Shown: one piece after another, positions 11,899 to 21,026 of the stretch | How positions within the stretch are numbered: the stretch's first letter is position 1 | Layout: each line of letters opens with the position of its first letter | Source of the DNA: JBFGCA01 sp041567315 | GTDB lineage: Bacteria > Acidobacteriota > Thermoanaerobaculia > Multivoradales > JAHEKO01 | Assembly: GCA_041567315.1 (NCBI GenBank) | Contig: JBFGCA010000006.1 | Location: forward strand, 7,922 to 71,921 | DNA: 64,000 nucleotides | Direction: 5' to 3' | Notes under the pieces: generated by a model | What the model saw: the letters and a program-made list of their open reading frames with translations, nothing else | Database searches by the model: none | Told to the model about the DNA's origin: nothing | Translations under genes and position numbers: made by a program

Positions 11899-12087
11899 TC
11901 AGGAGCAGGGCATGAAGTTGGTGATGTCGCCATGGGCCAGGTGGGCCGGCACCGCCGGTAGCGCGACGCAGATCCGGTTCCCCTTGTGATTCACGAACAC
12001 CTTGTGGCCTCCGGCCTCGGTGCGGGGCGCACCCGCCAGACACAGCAGCGCCGCTGCGAGAATCGACAGTCCGATGATCCGCTTCAT
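11899..12087 (-). CDS. Small exported protein of unknown function
   Basis: 62 residues from the ATG at 12085-12087, which has AGGAG 5 bases upstream; an in-frame GTG two codons earlier would leave no spacing. The first 24 residues form a signal peptide ending near APRTEAGG. The mature part is about 40 residues and has GHKVFVNHKGNRICVALPAV and two cysteines. I do not recognise the family. A leader of about 90 bases and a well-formed promoter precede it in an AT-rich island. Confidence 0.6.
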   Translation of the reverse strand: MKRIIGLSILAAALLCLAGAPRTEAGGHKVFVNHKGNRICVALPAVPAHLAHGDITNFMPCS

Positions 12088-12185
12088 GGTCACTCCTTTC
12101 TCGACAGATAGTCGGCCCTCCGGGCGCCCCGAGGGACCTTCGCCCTCGCAGCTCCACGCAAATCAACCTTTCTAGCTTGTTAATT

Positions 12186-12215
12186 TTATTACCATAATCC
12201 TTACGTTCTTGTCAA
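12186..12215 (-). promoter_or_regulatory. Sigma-70-like promoter for the small exported protein
   Basis: On the minus strand a perfect TTGACA (12210-12215) is followed after 18 bases by TAATAA (12186-12191). The stretch 12170-12235 is strikingly AT-rich for this genome. Confidence 0.6.
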
Positions 12216-12296
12216 GTTTGTCTTCCTTAAGACTCTCTGCTCCGGCTCCTTGACCTCGGGGCACGTTGTCCGCGCCCCGACCGCTCCGACGGGCCC

Positions 12297-14078
12297 TTAC
12301 TGGCGATCGGACTCGAGCAGGCCGCCGTAGTAGCGTCTTGCCCGGTCGATCGAAGCGAGGAGTCCCGCGCGGCCGGCTTCGAGGTCTTCGAGGCCGACGC
12401 CGTCGCCGCGGCCGGGGAAGCCGGCCATGTCGGCGATTCGGTCGTCGGCGAAGCGGGCCTCGAGCTCGTCGAGCAGGGCCAACAGGCGGGCCGCGGCGGC
12501 GCGGGCCGACGGCTGGGCGGCGAGCGGCGGCGAGCCGGTGACGGTCAGGTAGATCGGCGCCGTGTGGGCGGCGGCGGGGCGCGGGTCGCCGTCGCGGGGC
12601 AGGGTGCGGCCGGGGCCGTGGAGCAGCTCGTGAGTGGTGGCCCGAGGTAGGTGGTCGAGGGCCGACTCCAGCAGCTCGATGCCGGTGATCGGCGTCTCGC
12701 CCATCTTGATGCCGGCGGCGCGGAGTGCGACCCAGGTCGCGCGGTCGGCTTGCAGGGTGGTCTGCAGCCGGATCTCGCCGGGGGCGTGGGGCACGCTGGC
12801 GCTGGCGACCACCTGGCCGGCCCGCACCAGCTCGAGCCGGGTGACGTCGTCGCGCTGCGGGTCGTAGCGCACCCGGCCCTCGACCGCCAGCTCGCGCGGC
12901 GCGTCCAGCTCGAGCCGGTCGCCGATGCCGGCGCCGCCGACCCTCAGCGCGAGCACCGGGCCGTTGGTAACGAAGGTGCGGCCGCTGCGCACCGCCTCGA
13001 TCCAGGACCGGTAGTCCAGGGGCCCGTCGAGCCGGGTGTAGAAGCGGTCGCGGCCGGGCAGCGACGGCAGGCAGGGGTAGTCGGTGCCGGCGGTCGGGGT
13101 CATCGCCAGCCCGAGGTTCAAGAGGTCGTACCACAGTGCGTAGTGGGGGACGTTGAAGCCCAGCACCTCGAGGAAGTCGAGGAGTTGCTCGGGCGCCCAG
13201 GTGGCGAGACCCTCGTCCGCGCCGCCGAGGCCCCAGTGGGCGTAGCCGTTGACGCCGCCCGACTCGTGGGCGCGGCGCCACAGCCGGTCGTAGGCCAGAT
13301 AGTCGTCGGGCCGGTCCAGCCAGTCGGCGGCGCCCAGGGTGATGGCGTGGCCCAGCACGTGGGTGCGCGGGTTCTCCTGCCCGCTGGCGAGGAGCGTGTC
13401 GCCGTCGCGGTAGACGGCACGGTCGCCGAAACGGTGCTGCGGCGTGATGTGCAGTCCCTGCGCCAGCCCCATCTGCAGCAGATTGGCGACGTGCAGATCC
13501 TCGGCCTGCATCCAGCGGGCAATGCGACGGTCGAACCGGGGATGCGGCCGGGCGATGTGGAGGTGGTCGTCGGCGCTGTACCAGCCCTCGCCCGGCAGGT
13601 CGATCCAGCGCTCGAGCGGCACGGTGAGCTCGGCCCGCTGACCGGGCCGGATCCCGACCTCGGCGAAGGCCACCCTGTACTCGGGACCCTTGAAGACGCG
13701 GATCCGGTAGAAGCCGGGCTCGAGGTCCAGCGTCACCGGGCGGTCGACGTAGAACTGGACGGTGCCGGTGAAGGGGTTTTCGACCTCGGTCTCGAGGGCG
13801 CGCCACATCTGGAGCCGCGCCCACCAGCCGATCCAGTTGTGGACCGGCAGCCAGCCACAGTCGCCTGCCACCCGCAGTGCGTCGGGCGCGATTTGCGGAA
13901 GACCCTGGTCATCGAGCACCTCGACCCGCGCGGGCGTCGGCCGGCCGGTCGCGGCGTCGACCACGGTCAGCTCGAGGCGGGGGCCGGAGGGGCGGCAGCC
14001 CAGGTAGAAGGGGCCAGCAGCGAGAATGAGCACGAACGCGCGCGTCAAGGACCGCCAGCGGCTTGCGTGAACGGACAC
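12297..14078 (-). CDS. CehA/McbA-family metallohydrolase, probably exported lipoprotein
   Basis: 593 residues from GTG 14078; upstream codons in the same frame run into a mobile element and are not believed. The N-terminus has basic residues, a hydrophobic stretch and GPFYLGC, a near-lipobox. A beta domain (about residues 35-180) precedes the PHP-like metal domain, which shows YSADDHLH, HVLGHAITL, GTDYPCLPS and FVTNGPVL. A beta-sandwich follows and then a charged helical tail. Relatives include carbaryl hydrolase CehA and microcin maturation McbA-type proteins, but most members have no known substrate, so I give none. The 167-bp element lies directly upstream. Confidence 0.72.
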   Translation of the reverse strand: MSVHASRWRSLTRAFVLILAAGPFYLGCRPSGPRLELTVVDAATGRPTPARVEVLDDQGLPQIAPDALRVAGDCGWLPVHNWIGWWARLQMWRALETEVENPFTGTVQFYVDRPVTLDLEPGFYRIRVFKGPEYRVAFAEVGIRPGQRAELTVPLERWIDLPGEGWYSADDHLHIARPHPRFDRRIARWMQAEDLHVANLLQMGLAQGLHITPQHRFGDRAVYRDGDTLLASGQENPRTHVLGHAITLGAADWLDRPDDYLAYDRLWRRAHESGGVNGYAHWGLGGADEGLATWAPEQLLDFLEVLGFNVPHYALWYDLLNLGLAMTPTAGTDYPCLPSLPGRDRFYTRLDGPLDYRSWIEAVRSGRTFVTNGPVLALRVGGAGIGDRLELDAPRELAVEGRVRYDPQRDDVTRLELVRAGQVVASASVPHAPGEIRLQTTLQADRATWVALRAAGIKMGETPITGIELLESALDHLPRATTHELLHGPGRTLPRDGDPRPAAAHTAPIYLTVTGSPPLAAQPSARAAAARLLALLDELEARFADDRIADMAGFPGRGDGVGLEDLEAGRAGLLASIDRARRYYGGLLESDRQ

Positions 14079-14160
14079 CCAGATGGTCCATCGGCCCAGT
14101 CGGCGCGGAGCCACCTGTGCACCGCGACCGGTGTTACCTCCTACCTGGAAGAGACAGCCC

Positions 14161-14327
14161 ACTAGTGGACCGTAACGGATGAAATCGTAGTGGATGATCG
14201 AGTCCTTGGTTTCGAGGTCAAGGCGCGGCGACGCAGGCATAGCGGGACTATGGCGAGGAGCCGCAACGCCGAGATCGAAGCCGAGGGGCGATCGGCACTA
14301 CGATTTCATCCGTTACGGTCCACTAGT
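14161..14327. mobile_element. 167-bp element with perfect 32-bp terminal inverted repeats
   Basis: Bases 14161-14192 and 14296-14327 are exact reverse complements (32 of 32). CTAG occurs at 14162-14165 and 14323-14326 and may be a 4-bp target duplication, leaving 27-bp inner repeats. The interior (14193-14295) carries a hairpin core related to that of the 169-bp family. There is no coding capacity. It lies between two minus-strand genes and its right CTAG contains the TAG stop codon of the P1-family peptidase. It looks like a recently inserted non-autonomous element. Confidence 0.85.
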
Positions 14328-15546
14328 TCGCGGGCATGACGGCGGGCACCGCGACCGGTGCCGGCTCCTCCAGGCGGTTGTACTTGGCCAGCACCTCCCG
14401 CAGCCGTTCGTGGGGCAGCTCGATCGCAGTGCGCCCGCCCGCGCCGGTCATCGTCTCGGCGGCGACCAGGGCGTTGAGGATGGCCTCCTCGGTGGCCTCG
14501 ACCGTGGCCTGGAAGAGGGGCGAGATCCGCTCGTTGGGGAGCATCTCGAGCCGGGGCAGACCGGTGGCCGCGCCGGCCTCCGGGTTGGCGGTGGAGAAGG
14601 CGATGAAGATGTCGCCCGAGGAGTTGCTGGCGGTGCCGCCGGTGCGCGCCACCCCCATGGCGACCCGGCGGGCGAGCCGCTCGAGCTGATGGGGGAGGAG
14701 CGGCGCGTCGGTGGCCACCACGGCGATGATCGAGCCCAGGCCCTCGGTGGGGTGGCGATCCAGCGCGGCGTAGGCCGGGCGCTCGGGGATCTCGCGCCCC
14801 ACCGGCACCCCGGCCACCAGCAGCTGCGGGCGGCGGCCGAAGTTGGCCTGCACCAGGACGCCCAGGACATAGTCGCCGCCGCGGTCGGCGACGGTCCGCG
14901 ACGAGGTGCCGATGCCGCCCTTGAACTCGTAGCAGATCATCCCGGTGCCGCCGCCGACGTTGCCCTCGGCGACCGCTCCGCCACGGGCGCCGTCGAGCGC
15001 CGCGAAGGCGTGCTCCGGCCGCACGTGGAAGCCGTTGATGTCGCTCAACCAGCCGTCCCAGGTCTCGCCGACCACCGGCAGCGACCACCAGTCCTCGGTC
15101 TCCACCCGGTAGCGCTTGAGGGACCAGTCGATGACCGCGTCGCGCACCACCCCGACGCTGTGGGTGTTGGTGATCATCACCGGCCCGTAGAGCAGACCGG
15201 ACTCCTCGATCCAGGTGGTGCCGGTCATCTCGCCGTTGCCGTTCTGGCTGAACCAGCCGGCGAAGACCGGATCGACCGCCCCCTGCCGCCCGCGCGGCAG
15301 CACCGCCGTGACCCCGGTGCGCACCGGCCCGACGCCGACCTCGAGCGGCCCGCTGCCGGCGACGAGGGTCGTGTGCCCGACCTCCACCCCGGCCACGTCG
15401 GTGATGGCGTTGAGCGGCCCCGGCCGGCCGTCGAGCGGCACCCCGAGGTCGCGGGCGCGAGCCGCGGCGGCGGCCGGGGCGCCGCTCGCCAGGAGAATGC
15501 CGGCAAGGAGCGTAAGCACGGGGCTGGCGGAGAGTCCAGGCTTCAT
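14323..15546 (-). CDS. P1-family peptidase (DmpA/BapA type, MEROPS S58)
   Basis: 407 residues with an N-terminal signal peptide of about 28 residues, so it is exported. The family comprises N-terminal-nucleophile aminopeptidases, often acting on D-amino acids or beta-peptides, that cleave themselves before the catalytic serine. The start of the mature part, DLGVPLDGRPGPLNAITDVAGVE split as VPLDGRPGPLNAI and DVAGVEVGHTT, and the processing region ASNSSGDIFIAFSTAN are characteristic. Also seen are NVGGGTGMICYEFKGGIGTSS and NTHSVGVVRDAV. The ATG at 15546 has GGGAGG 7 bases upstream. The stop codon lies in the edge of the 167-bp element. Confidence 0.88.
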   Translation of the reverse strand: MKPGLSASPVLTLLAGILLASGAPAAAAARARDLGVPLDGRPGPLNAITDVAGVEVGHTTLVAGSGPLEVGVGPVRTGVTAVLPRGRQGAVDPVFAGWFSQNGNGEMTGTTWIEESGLLYGPVMITNTHSVGVVRDAVIDWSLKRYRVETEDWWSLPVVGETWDGWLSDINGFHVRPEHAFAALDGARGGAVAEGNVGGGTGMICYEFKGGIGTSSRTVADRGGDYVLGVLVQANFGRRPQLLVAGVPVGREIPERPAYAALDRHPTEGLGSIIAVVATDAPLLPHQLERLARRVAMGVARTGGTASNSSGDIFIAFSTANPEAGAATGLPRLEMLPNERISPLFQATVEATEEAILNALVAAETMTGAGGRTAIELPHERLREVLAKYNRLEEPAPVAVPAVMPAN

Positions 15547-15760
15547 GGTCGTACCTCCCAGTAGGGGTGTCCCTGGCACCGATCCTGAGCGCCGATCCTG
15601 ACATGGGCCGGGCCGGGTCCCGGCTGGTGCCACGTCCCCCTGTCGGCTCGTCGACCGGGCCGACGCCAGCCGCGCCTCCGGATCGTGGCGCGGCCATCGG
15701 CCGCGGACCGAAGCGGCCGGCGTTGTCGAGGGCCTCTCCGCAGGGAGCCTGTCGTTCCGG

Positions 15761-16453
15761 CTACCCGATCGCAACGCCGAAGAGGTAGCCGATGGCCGCG
15801 GTGAGGCCCATGGCCAGGGTGCCGCCGGCGAGGAGGCGGGCGACGGCGCGGCCGATCGGGGCGCCACCCAGGCGGGCGCTCCAGCTGCCGAGCGCGGCGA
15901 GGGCGGCGAGGGCGGAGACCAGGGTGATCGCCATGCGGGTCGCTGCCGGGGAGGCGACGATGGCGGCCAGCGGCAGCGCCGCGCCGAGGGCGAAGGCGGC
16001 CGCCGAGACCAGGGCGGCCTGCACCGGCCGGGCCAGGGCGTCGGGGTCGAGGCCCAGCTCCTCGCGGGCGTGGGCGGCCAGGGCGTCGCGCTCGGTCAGC
16101 TCGACCGCCGCCTGACGGGCGGTGTCGGCCGCCATCCCCTTGGCGGCCAGGAGGCCGGTCAGCTCGTCCAGCTCGCGCTCGGGCTGGGCCGCCAGCTCGC
16201 GCCGCTCGAGCGCCAGGTCGGCCCGCTCGACGTCGCGCTGCGAGCTGACCGAGACGTACTCGCCGGTGGCCATCGACAGGGCGCCACCGACCAGGCCGGC
16301 CAGGCCGGCGGTGGCGATGGTCGCGGTCGAGGCGTCGGCCGCCGCGACTCCCAGGACCAGGCTGGCGGTCGAGACCACGCCGTCGTTGGCCCCCAACACC
16401 GCCGCCCGCAGCCAGCCCCCGACGCCGATCCGATGTCCCTCCGAAGGTCGCAC
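15761..16453 (-). CDS. VIT1/CCC1-family iron/manganese transporter
   Basis: 230 residues from GTG 16453, chosen because AGGAG lies 6 bases upstream and the protein then begins near the family's GWLRAAVLGANDGVVSTASL block (broken here at residues 8-27). Two membrane segments at the N-terminus include SMATGEYVSVSSQRD, the conserved metal-binding region. A charged cytoplasmic helical region (about 75-140) and three C-terminal segments follow. The family exports or sequesters Fe(II)/Mn(II). It is divergent from the heme protein gene. Confidence 0.9.
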   Translation of the reverse strand: MRPSEGHRIGVGGWLRAAVLGANDGVVSTASLVLGVAAADASTATIATAGLAGLVGGALSMATGEYVSVSSQRDVERADLALERRELAAQPERELDELTGLLAAKGMAADTARQAAVELTERDALAAHAREELGLDPDALARPVQAALVSAAAFALGAALPLAAIVASPAATRMAITLVSALAALAALGSWSARLGGAPIGRAVARLLAGGTLAMGLTAAIGYLFGVAIG

Positions 16454-16642
16454 GGTTTTCTCCTCCTCGAACTCGAAACCAGGGCACATCCGCCGTAGCG
16501 CCTGCGGGGATCCGGCCCGGGGGGATTCTCCCGCAACTCGCGTCGCGCTGTCGGGCCGTCAGCCTTCGTCTTTGCGGTGGAAGGGGAATTCGTGTAACCT
16601 AAATCCTGATTTTGTACAGCTAAAAAAACGAGGAGCTCTTGC

Positions 16643-17830
16643 ATGACTTCCCGTTCCCGAGTTCTCGCGGCCCTCCTTTTCGCCGGTCTTCTGGCCCTTC
16701 CCGGCTTCGGCCGCTGGGCCGAGGCCTCGCCCCAGTTCGCCCGGCAGCACGGCCTCGACTGCACGTCGTGCCATCTGCTGCCCCCGGCCTTGAACGAGCA
16801 CGGCCTGGCGTTCCAGGCCAGCGGCTACCGATCCGGGGACCCCGGCGGGTCGGGCGCCGCGGCGGCCGCTCCCGACCGTTCGACGCTCCCGATGGCGGCC
16901 TGGATCACCGGCCGCTACGAGGACCGGGGGTCCGGCGCCGCCAGCGACCTCTTCCTGCCGAAGGTCGAGCTGATCAGCGGCGGGGTCCTGGGCCGCACCT
17001 GGTCCTACTTCGTCGAGTGGCGGATCGTCAGCCTGTCGCTCAACTCCGACGGCTCGCTCGGCGACCGCGGCGGCCGCTTCGAGGACCTGTTCTTCGAGGC
17101 CGGTCTCGAGGGCGGCCACTCGTTCAAGATCGGCCAGTTCCGTGCCCTCAACCAGGTCGACGTCTCGCTCCGGCTGTCGGCCAGCGAGCCGCTGCTGTTC
17201 GGCAACGGCCTGCAGACCGGCACCCACCCGGACCCCCGGCTCACCTCGCTCGACCGCTTCTCGCCGTCGGGCCGCTCGCCGGGCGTGGGCTACTCCTACC
17301 GCTCGCTCAGGGGGGATCGTCCGTCGGACGGTCTGTTCCACCATCTGACGGTGCCGTTCGTCGGCGAGCTGTCGATCCCGCTCGGCGAGGAGGCGAGCCG
17401 CAGCGCCAGCTTCGAGCTCACCGGACCGCCCAAGGGCGTCTATGGCGAGACCTTCTACCGCCGCGGTCTCAAGTCGATCGGCGGCCACGCCTTCTACAGC
17501 GACGAGGGGTGGCTCGCCACCGCTGTCGGGACCTGGGACTGGAACGGCCTGCTGTTGACCGGCGGCCTGGGCACCGACGACCGCGAGCAGCTCGGCTCGC
17601 GGCTGCGCGGCAGCCTGCAGGCCGAGTACTTCTTCACCGGCAGGCCGGGACTGCGGGCGGCGCCGGGGCTGCGGATCGAGGACGTCACCGAGGACGGCAG
17701 GAGCGCCGCCTGGGTCCCCTATCTCGCCCTGGCGCTCCCCAACACCCGCCACACCTTCCTGCTCCAGGTGCAGTTCAAGAGCGAGGACGGCAACGAGACG
17801 CTGGTCGTCGATCTCTCGGCGCTGTTCTGA
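16643..17830 (+). CDS. Monoheme c-type outer-membrane protein, probable beta-barrel
   Basis: 395 residues. A signal peptide of about 28 residues is followed at once by QFARQHGLDCTSCHLLPP, a single CxxCH heme site. The rest is rich in alternating aromatic and polar residues typical of porin-like barrels and ends in SALF, a C-terminal phenylalanine as in barrel proteins. This layout suggests an outer-membrane electron-transfer or porin protein with a periplasmic heme. No partner cytochrome gene is nearby. GAGGAG precedes the ATG, and the upstream 16575-16642 stretch is AT-rich and may hold the promoter. Confidence 0.65.
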   Translation: MTSRSRVLAALLFAGLLALPGFGRWAEASPQFARQHGLDCTSCHLLPPALNEHGLAFQASGYRSGDPGGSGAAAAAPDRSTLPMAAWITGRYEDRGSGAASDLFLPKVELISGGVLGRTWSYFVEWRIVSLSLNSDGSLGDRGGRFEDLFFEAGLEGGHSFKIGQFRALNQVDVSLRLSASEPLLFGNGLQTGTHPDPRLTSLDRFSPSGRSPGVGYSYRSLRGDRPSDGLFHHLTVPFVGELSIPLGEEASRSASFELTGPPKGVYGETFYRRGLKSIGGHAFYSDEGWLATAVGTWDWNGLLLTGGLGTDDREQLGSRLRGSLQAEYFFTGRPGLRAAPGLRIEDVTEDGRSAAWVPYLALALPNTRHTFLLQVQFKSEDGNETLVVDLSALF

Positions 17831-17862
17831 CGGTCGTCTGCGGGGGGGCCGATCGGGGTCGG

Positions 17863-17892
17863 AAAAAAAGCGGCCCCCCGGAGGGGGCCGCT
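17863..17892 (-). terminator. Intrinsic terminator of the TonB-dependent receptor gene
   Basis: A 10-bp perfect stem (17869-17878 with 17883-17892, loop CGGA) is followed on the minus strand by seven U (A-run 17863-17869). It is directional for the receptor gene ending at 17916. On the + strand the same hairpin follows the heme protein without a U-run. Confidence 0.85.
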
Positions 17893-17915
17893 GGATCATC
17901 GAGCCCGCCCGGGTT

Positions 17916-20867
17916 CTACACGCCGCCCGGGAGGCCGATCTCGAGCCGCACGTAGCCGAAGGTACCCGGCAGGTCGTGGAAGGGGCTCATGCCGACCACG
18001 CCGCAGGCCCGGCAGACGCTGGGGTCCTCGTCGAAGAGGTTGTTGACGCCGACCGAGATGCTGGTCGACTCGTCGCCGAAGGGCAGGTCGTAGCGGACCA
18101 GCACGTCGGTGTAGAGGATCGAGTCCAGGGTGTCCCCGTTGTCCTGGAGCATGTCGTCGACCCAGCGGAAGGTCACGCCGGTGCTCCACCGGTTCCGCCG
18201 CCAGTCGACCCTGGTCCGGGTGCGCCATTCGGCGAAGGCGCGCTGGAAGGTCTCGTTGGTGATGGTGCCGGTGCGGTCGAAGCGGGTCAACGAGCCGTCG
18301 GGGTTGCGGGTCAGCTCGGTGTAGTTGTCGAGGTAGGTGGCGCTGAAGCTCACCCCCCAGGCGCCGCCGCTGGTCCAGCCGAACGCGATGTCCGCGCCCG
18401 AGGCCTCGATGCCGCCGATGTTCTGGAGCTGATTGTCGACCAGGTTGATCAGCCCGCTGCTGGCGCGCTCGACCGCGTCGCAGAAGAACGGGTCGAGGGT
18501 CTCGACGCAGGCGTCGATGACCTCGCCCGGATCGCGCCCCTGGATGGCGTTATCGATCTCCAGATCGTAGAAGTCGACCGAGATCGACCAGCCCGAGCGC
18601 GCGGTCCTCGTCGGGCTGTAGACGAACCCCAGCGAGTAGCCGTCCGAGGTCTCGGCGATGAGCCGCGGGTTGCCGGCGGAGATCGCCGACAGCTGCGGGT
18701 TGCGCTGGGCGAAGTTCACCGGCACGCCGAGGGCGGCGCAGTTGTCGATGATGTTCTGCGGCTGGGGCGTGTCGCGGCCGCCCTGGGCGCTACCGATCAG
18801 GCCCAGCACGTCGGCGCACGGGTCGAGGAACGTGAAGTCCTCGCGCGCCGCGCCGCCGAACAGCTCGCCGATGCCCGGCGCCCGAAGGCCGCTCGAGACC
18901 GAGCCGCGCACCGAGAACTCGCTGGTCGGCCGGTAGAGGAGCGCCAGCTTGTAGGTGTCCTCGGTGCCGGAGGTGCTGTAGTCGGAGTAACGCCCCGCCA
19001 CGTTGAGCTCCAGGTACTCGGCGCCCGGCCGGTCGATCAGCAGCGGGAAGTTGAGCTCGACGTAGGCCTCGGTGACGTCGAAGCCGCCGGCGGTCGGGGC
19101 CGAGGGGATGCCCGCGGTCTCGGCGCTGGCGGCGATCGGGTCGGGCTGGAACGAGCCCTCCTGGTCGCGGTACTCGACGCCCGCGGCGAAGCCGACCTTG
19201 GCCTGGCTGGGAAGCTCGAACAGGTCGCCGGTGATGTTGGCGTTCAGGTTGAGCAGGGTCTGCTCGCTGAAGTCGCGCTGCGTGTAGGTGACGAAGTCGA
19301 GCATCTCCTGGGTGAACGAGCCGGTGCCGTCGGGGCCCTGACCGCCGAAGAAGTTGAACGGCACGCAGTTGGGGACCTGCGCGCAGACGGCCGGGTCGCC
19401 GAGCGCGATCGCCAGCTTGGCGATGTTGTGGGAGTTGAACTTCTGCTGGAAGCCCCGGTTCTCACCGTAGGAGGCGGTGACGTCCCACGAGAAGTTGCGC
19501 GCGCCGCTGGTGAAGGCGCCGTCGAGGCTGGCGCTGCCGAAGTAGGTGTCGACCTCCTGCACGAAGATGCGCGGGCCCGATTCGAGCGGCCGGCGGCCGA
19601 AGAACTCGAGGTTGCCGTTGGCCACCGACAGATCGATGCCGAACGGATTGAAGGGATTGTCCCGGTGGATCAGGATGTTCTCGGCGATGCGGTTGCCGCA
19701 GCCGTTGCCGAGGCACAGAGGCTCGGGGGCCGCCCTGGTCCCGGAACTTCGGTTGGTGTAGGAGACCTTGAAGCTCAGGTCGGTGGCGTCGGTCAGGGCG
19801 TGGTCGAGCGACGTGAAGAGGTTGAGCCGCTCGTTCGGCGTCTGCAGGAAGTTGAACCCGGAGCCGTTGTAGTTGAAGCGGTCGGCGCTGGTGAACGGAT
19901 GGAAGTCGTCCCCGTTGCCGGGATCGGCGGCGTTGAACGCGGGGACGTTCGCGCCGCCGTCGTTCAGCACGCCGTCGTCCAGGGTGATGCTGGCGAAACC
20001 GAAGTTGGGTCCCAGGATGAAGCGGCCCTGCGGGGTGAACGAAGAGCACAGCGTGCCGGGCACGTCGCAGCTGGTCGCGAACGGGTTGGGGAACGCCGAT
20101 TGCGCCCGATCGGAGGTCAGCACATCCCCTTCCTTGGCGAAGGAGGCGCTGAACATGACACTTGTGGTGTCGCTGCCGCCGCCCCAGAGGCCGCTGAACT
20201 CCTGGCTCCGGCCGTCGCCCTCGCTGATGAAGCCGCCCTGCTGGAAGCCGAGCTTCATCCCTCTGAAGTCCCGCCGGGTGATGATGTTGACCACGCCGCC
20301 GATGGCGTCCGAGCCGTAGATCGCGGAGGCTCCGTCCTGGAGCACCTCGATGCGCTCGATGACGTTGGCGGGCAGGGTGTTGAGATCGACCGCGTTGGCG
20401 ACGCCCGAGGCCGACGACCCCGCGATCCACCGCTTGCCGTCCACCAGCACCAGCGTCCGCTTGGCGCCGACGTTGCGCAGCGACAGCTCGATCGCCCCGG
20501 CGCCGATGCCGTTGCCGTCCTGCGGGAAGCCCGAGTTGCCGGGGACGTTGAAGCGGGCGTTGATCGCCGTGCCCATGCTCGGGATCTGCTGCAGCGCGGC
20601 GCCGAGGTTGGTCAGACCCGACTGCTTGATCTCGAGCTCGTTGATCTCGACCAGCGGTGCCCGCCGGTACAGCGGGCTGCCACCGATGCGGGAGCCGGTG
20701 ACGTAGATGACGTCGGTCACCTTCTCCTGGGCGTCTTCGTCGGACCCCTCGTCGGTTGGCGCCGCGGGCTGCTCCTGTCCCTCCGCGGCCTGTTGGTCGT
20801 CCTGGGCGACGGCGACGCCGACGACGAGCAGCAGGCCGATGGCAAAGAAAGCTACGACTCTACTCAC
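17916..20867 (-). CDS. TonB-dependent outer-membrane receptor
   Basis: 983 residues. The GTG at 20865-20867 is chosen because AAGGAGG lies 7 bases upstream; a further ten in-frame codons are not needed. A signal peptide of about 22 residues ends near VAVAQ, then an acidic linker, then DVIYVTGSRI and a plug domain (about 60-230) with VLQDGASAIYGSDAIGGVVNI. The rest is a 22-strand barrel. It has no N-terminal carboxypeptidase-like domain. Its ligand cannot be told from sequence; no SusD, siderophore or cobalamin gene is adjacent. It is the longest gene here and has its own promoter and terminator. Confidence 0.93.
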   Translation of the reverse strand: MSRVVAFFAIGLLLVVGVAVAQDDQQAAEGQEQPAAPTDEGSDEDAQEKVTDVIYVTGSRIGGSPLYRRAPLVEINELEIKQSGLTNLGAALQQIPSMGTAINARFNVPGNSGFPQDGNGIGAGAIELSLRNVGAKRTLVLVDGKRWIAGSSASGVANAVDLNTLPANVIERIEVLQDGASAIYGSDAIGGVVNIITRRDFRGMKLGFQQGGFISEGDGRSQEFSGLWGGGSDTTSVMFSASFAKEGDVLTSDRAQSAFPNPFATSCDVPGTLCSSFTPQGRFILGPNFGFASITLDDGVLNDGGANVPAFNAADPGNGDDFHPFTSADRFNYNGSGFNFLQTPNERLNLFTSLDHALTDATDLSFKVSYTNRSSGTRAAPEPLCLGNGCGNRIAENILIHRDNPFNPFGIDLSVANGNLEFFGRRPLESGPRIFVQEVDTYFGSASLDGAFTSGARNFSWDVTASYGENRGFQQKFNSHNIAKLAIALGDPAVCAQVPNCVPFNFFGGQGPDGTGSFTQEMLDFVTYTQRDFSEQTLLNLNANITGDLFELPSQAKVGFAAGVEYRDQEGSFQPDPIAASAETAGIPSAPTAGGFDVTEAYVELNFPLLIDRPGAEYLELNVAGRYSDYSTSGTEDTYKLALLYRPTSEFSVRGSVSSGLRAPGIGELFGGAAREDFTFLDPCADVLGLIGSAQGGRDTPQPQNIIDNCAALGVPVNFAQRNPQLSAISAGNPRLIAETSDGYSLGFVYSPTRTARSGWSISVDFYDLEIDNAIQGRDPGEVIDACVETLDPFFCDAVERASSGLINLVDNQLQNIGGIEASGADIAFGWTSGGAWGVSFSATYLDNYTELTRNPDGSLTRFDRTGTITNETFQRAFAEWRTRTRVDWRRNRWSTGVTFRWVDDMLQDNGDTLDSILYTDVLVRYDLPFGDESTSISVGVNNLFDEDPSVCRACGVVGMSPFHDLPGTFGYVRLEIGLPGGV

Positions 20868-20991
20868 GCTAGACCTCCTTTCGAAGAGTGTCTGCATGCA
20901 TTGGACGGCCGGCGCCCGGGTAGGGCGCCAGTCCCGGCGTGGGGCCCTGATCGATGCCTTCGCGGACCCCGCTTGCTAGAACTGCACGGGG

Positions 20992-20997
20992 ATTGTA
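20992..20997 (-). promoter_or_regulatory. -10 box of the TonB-dependent receptor gene
   Basis: TACAAT on the minus strand would start transcription near 20985 and give a leader of about 118 bases before the GTG start. Confidence 0.45.
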
Positions 20998-21026
20998 GCG
21001 CCAGGTGCGGCCACCCGCAATGAGCC

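Noticed and set aside
12172..13824. 550-codon minus-strand frame overlapping the metallohydrolase gene
   Set aside because: Out of frame with the recognisable protein and made of Arg/Pro/Ala only.
14079..14240. N-terminal extension of the metallohydrolase to 14240
   Set aside because: The extra codons run into the 167-bp inverted-repeat element and would put an exported protein's signal 54 residues inside.
17976..21023. 1015-codon open frame antisense to the TonB-dependent receptor
   Set aside because: Low-complexity product with no family features; the receptor on the other strand is complete, with signal peptide, start site and terminator.
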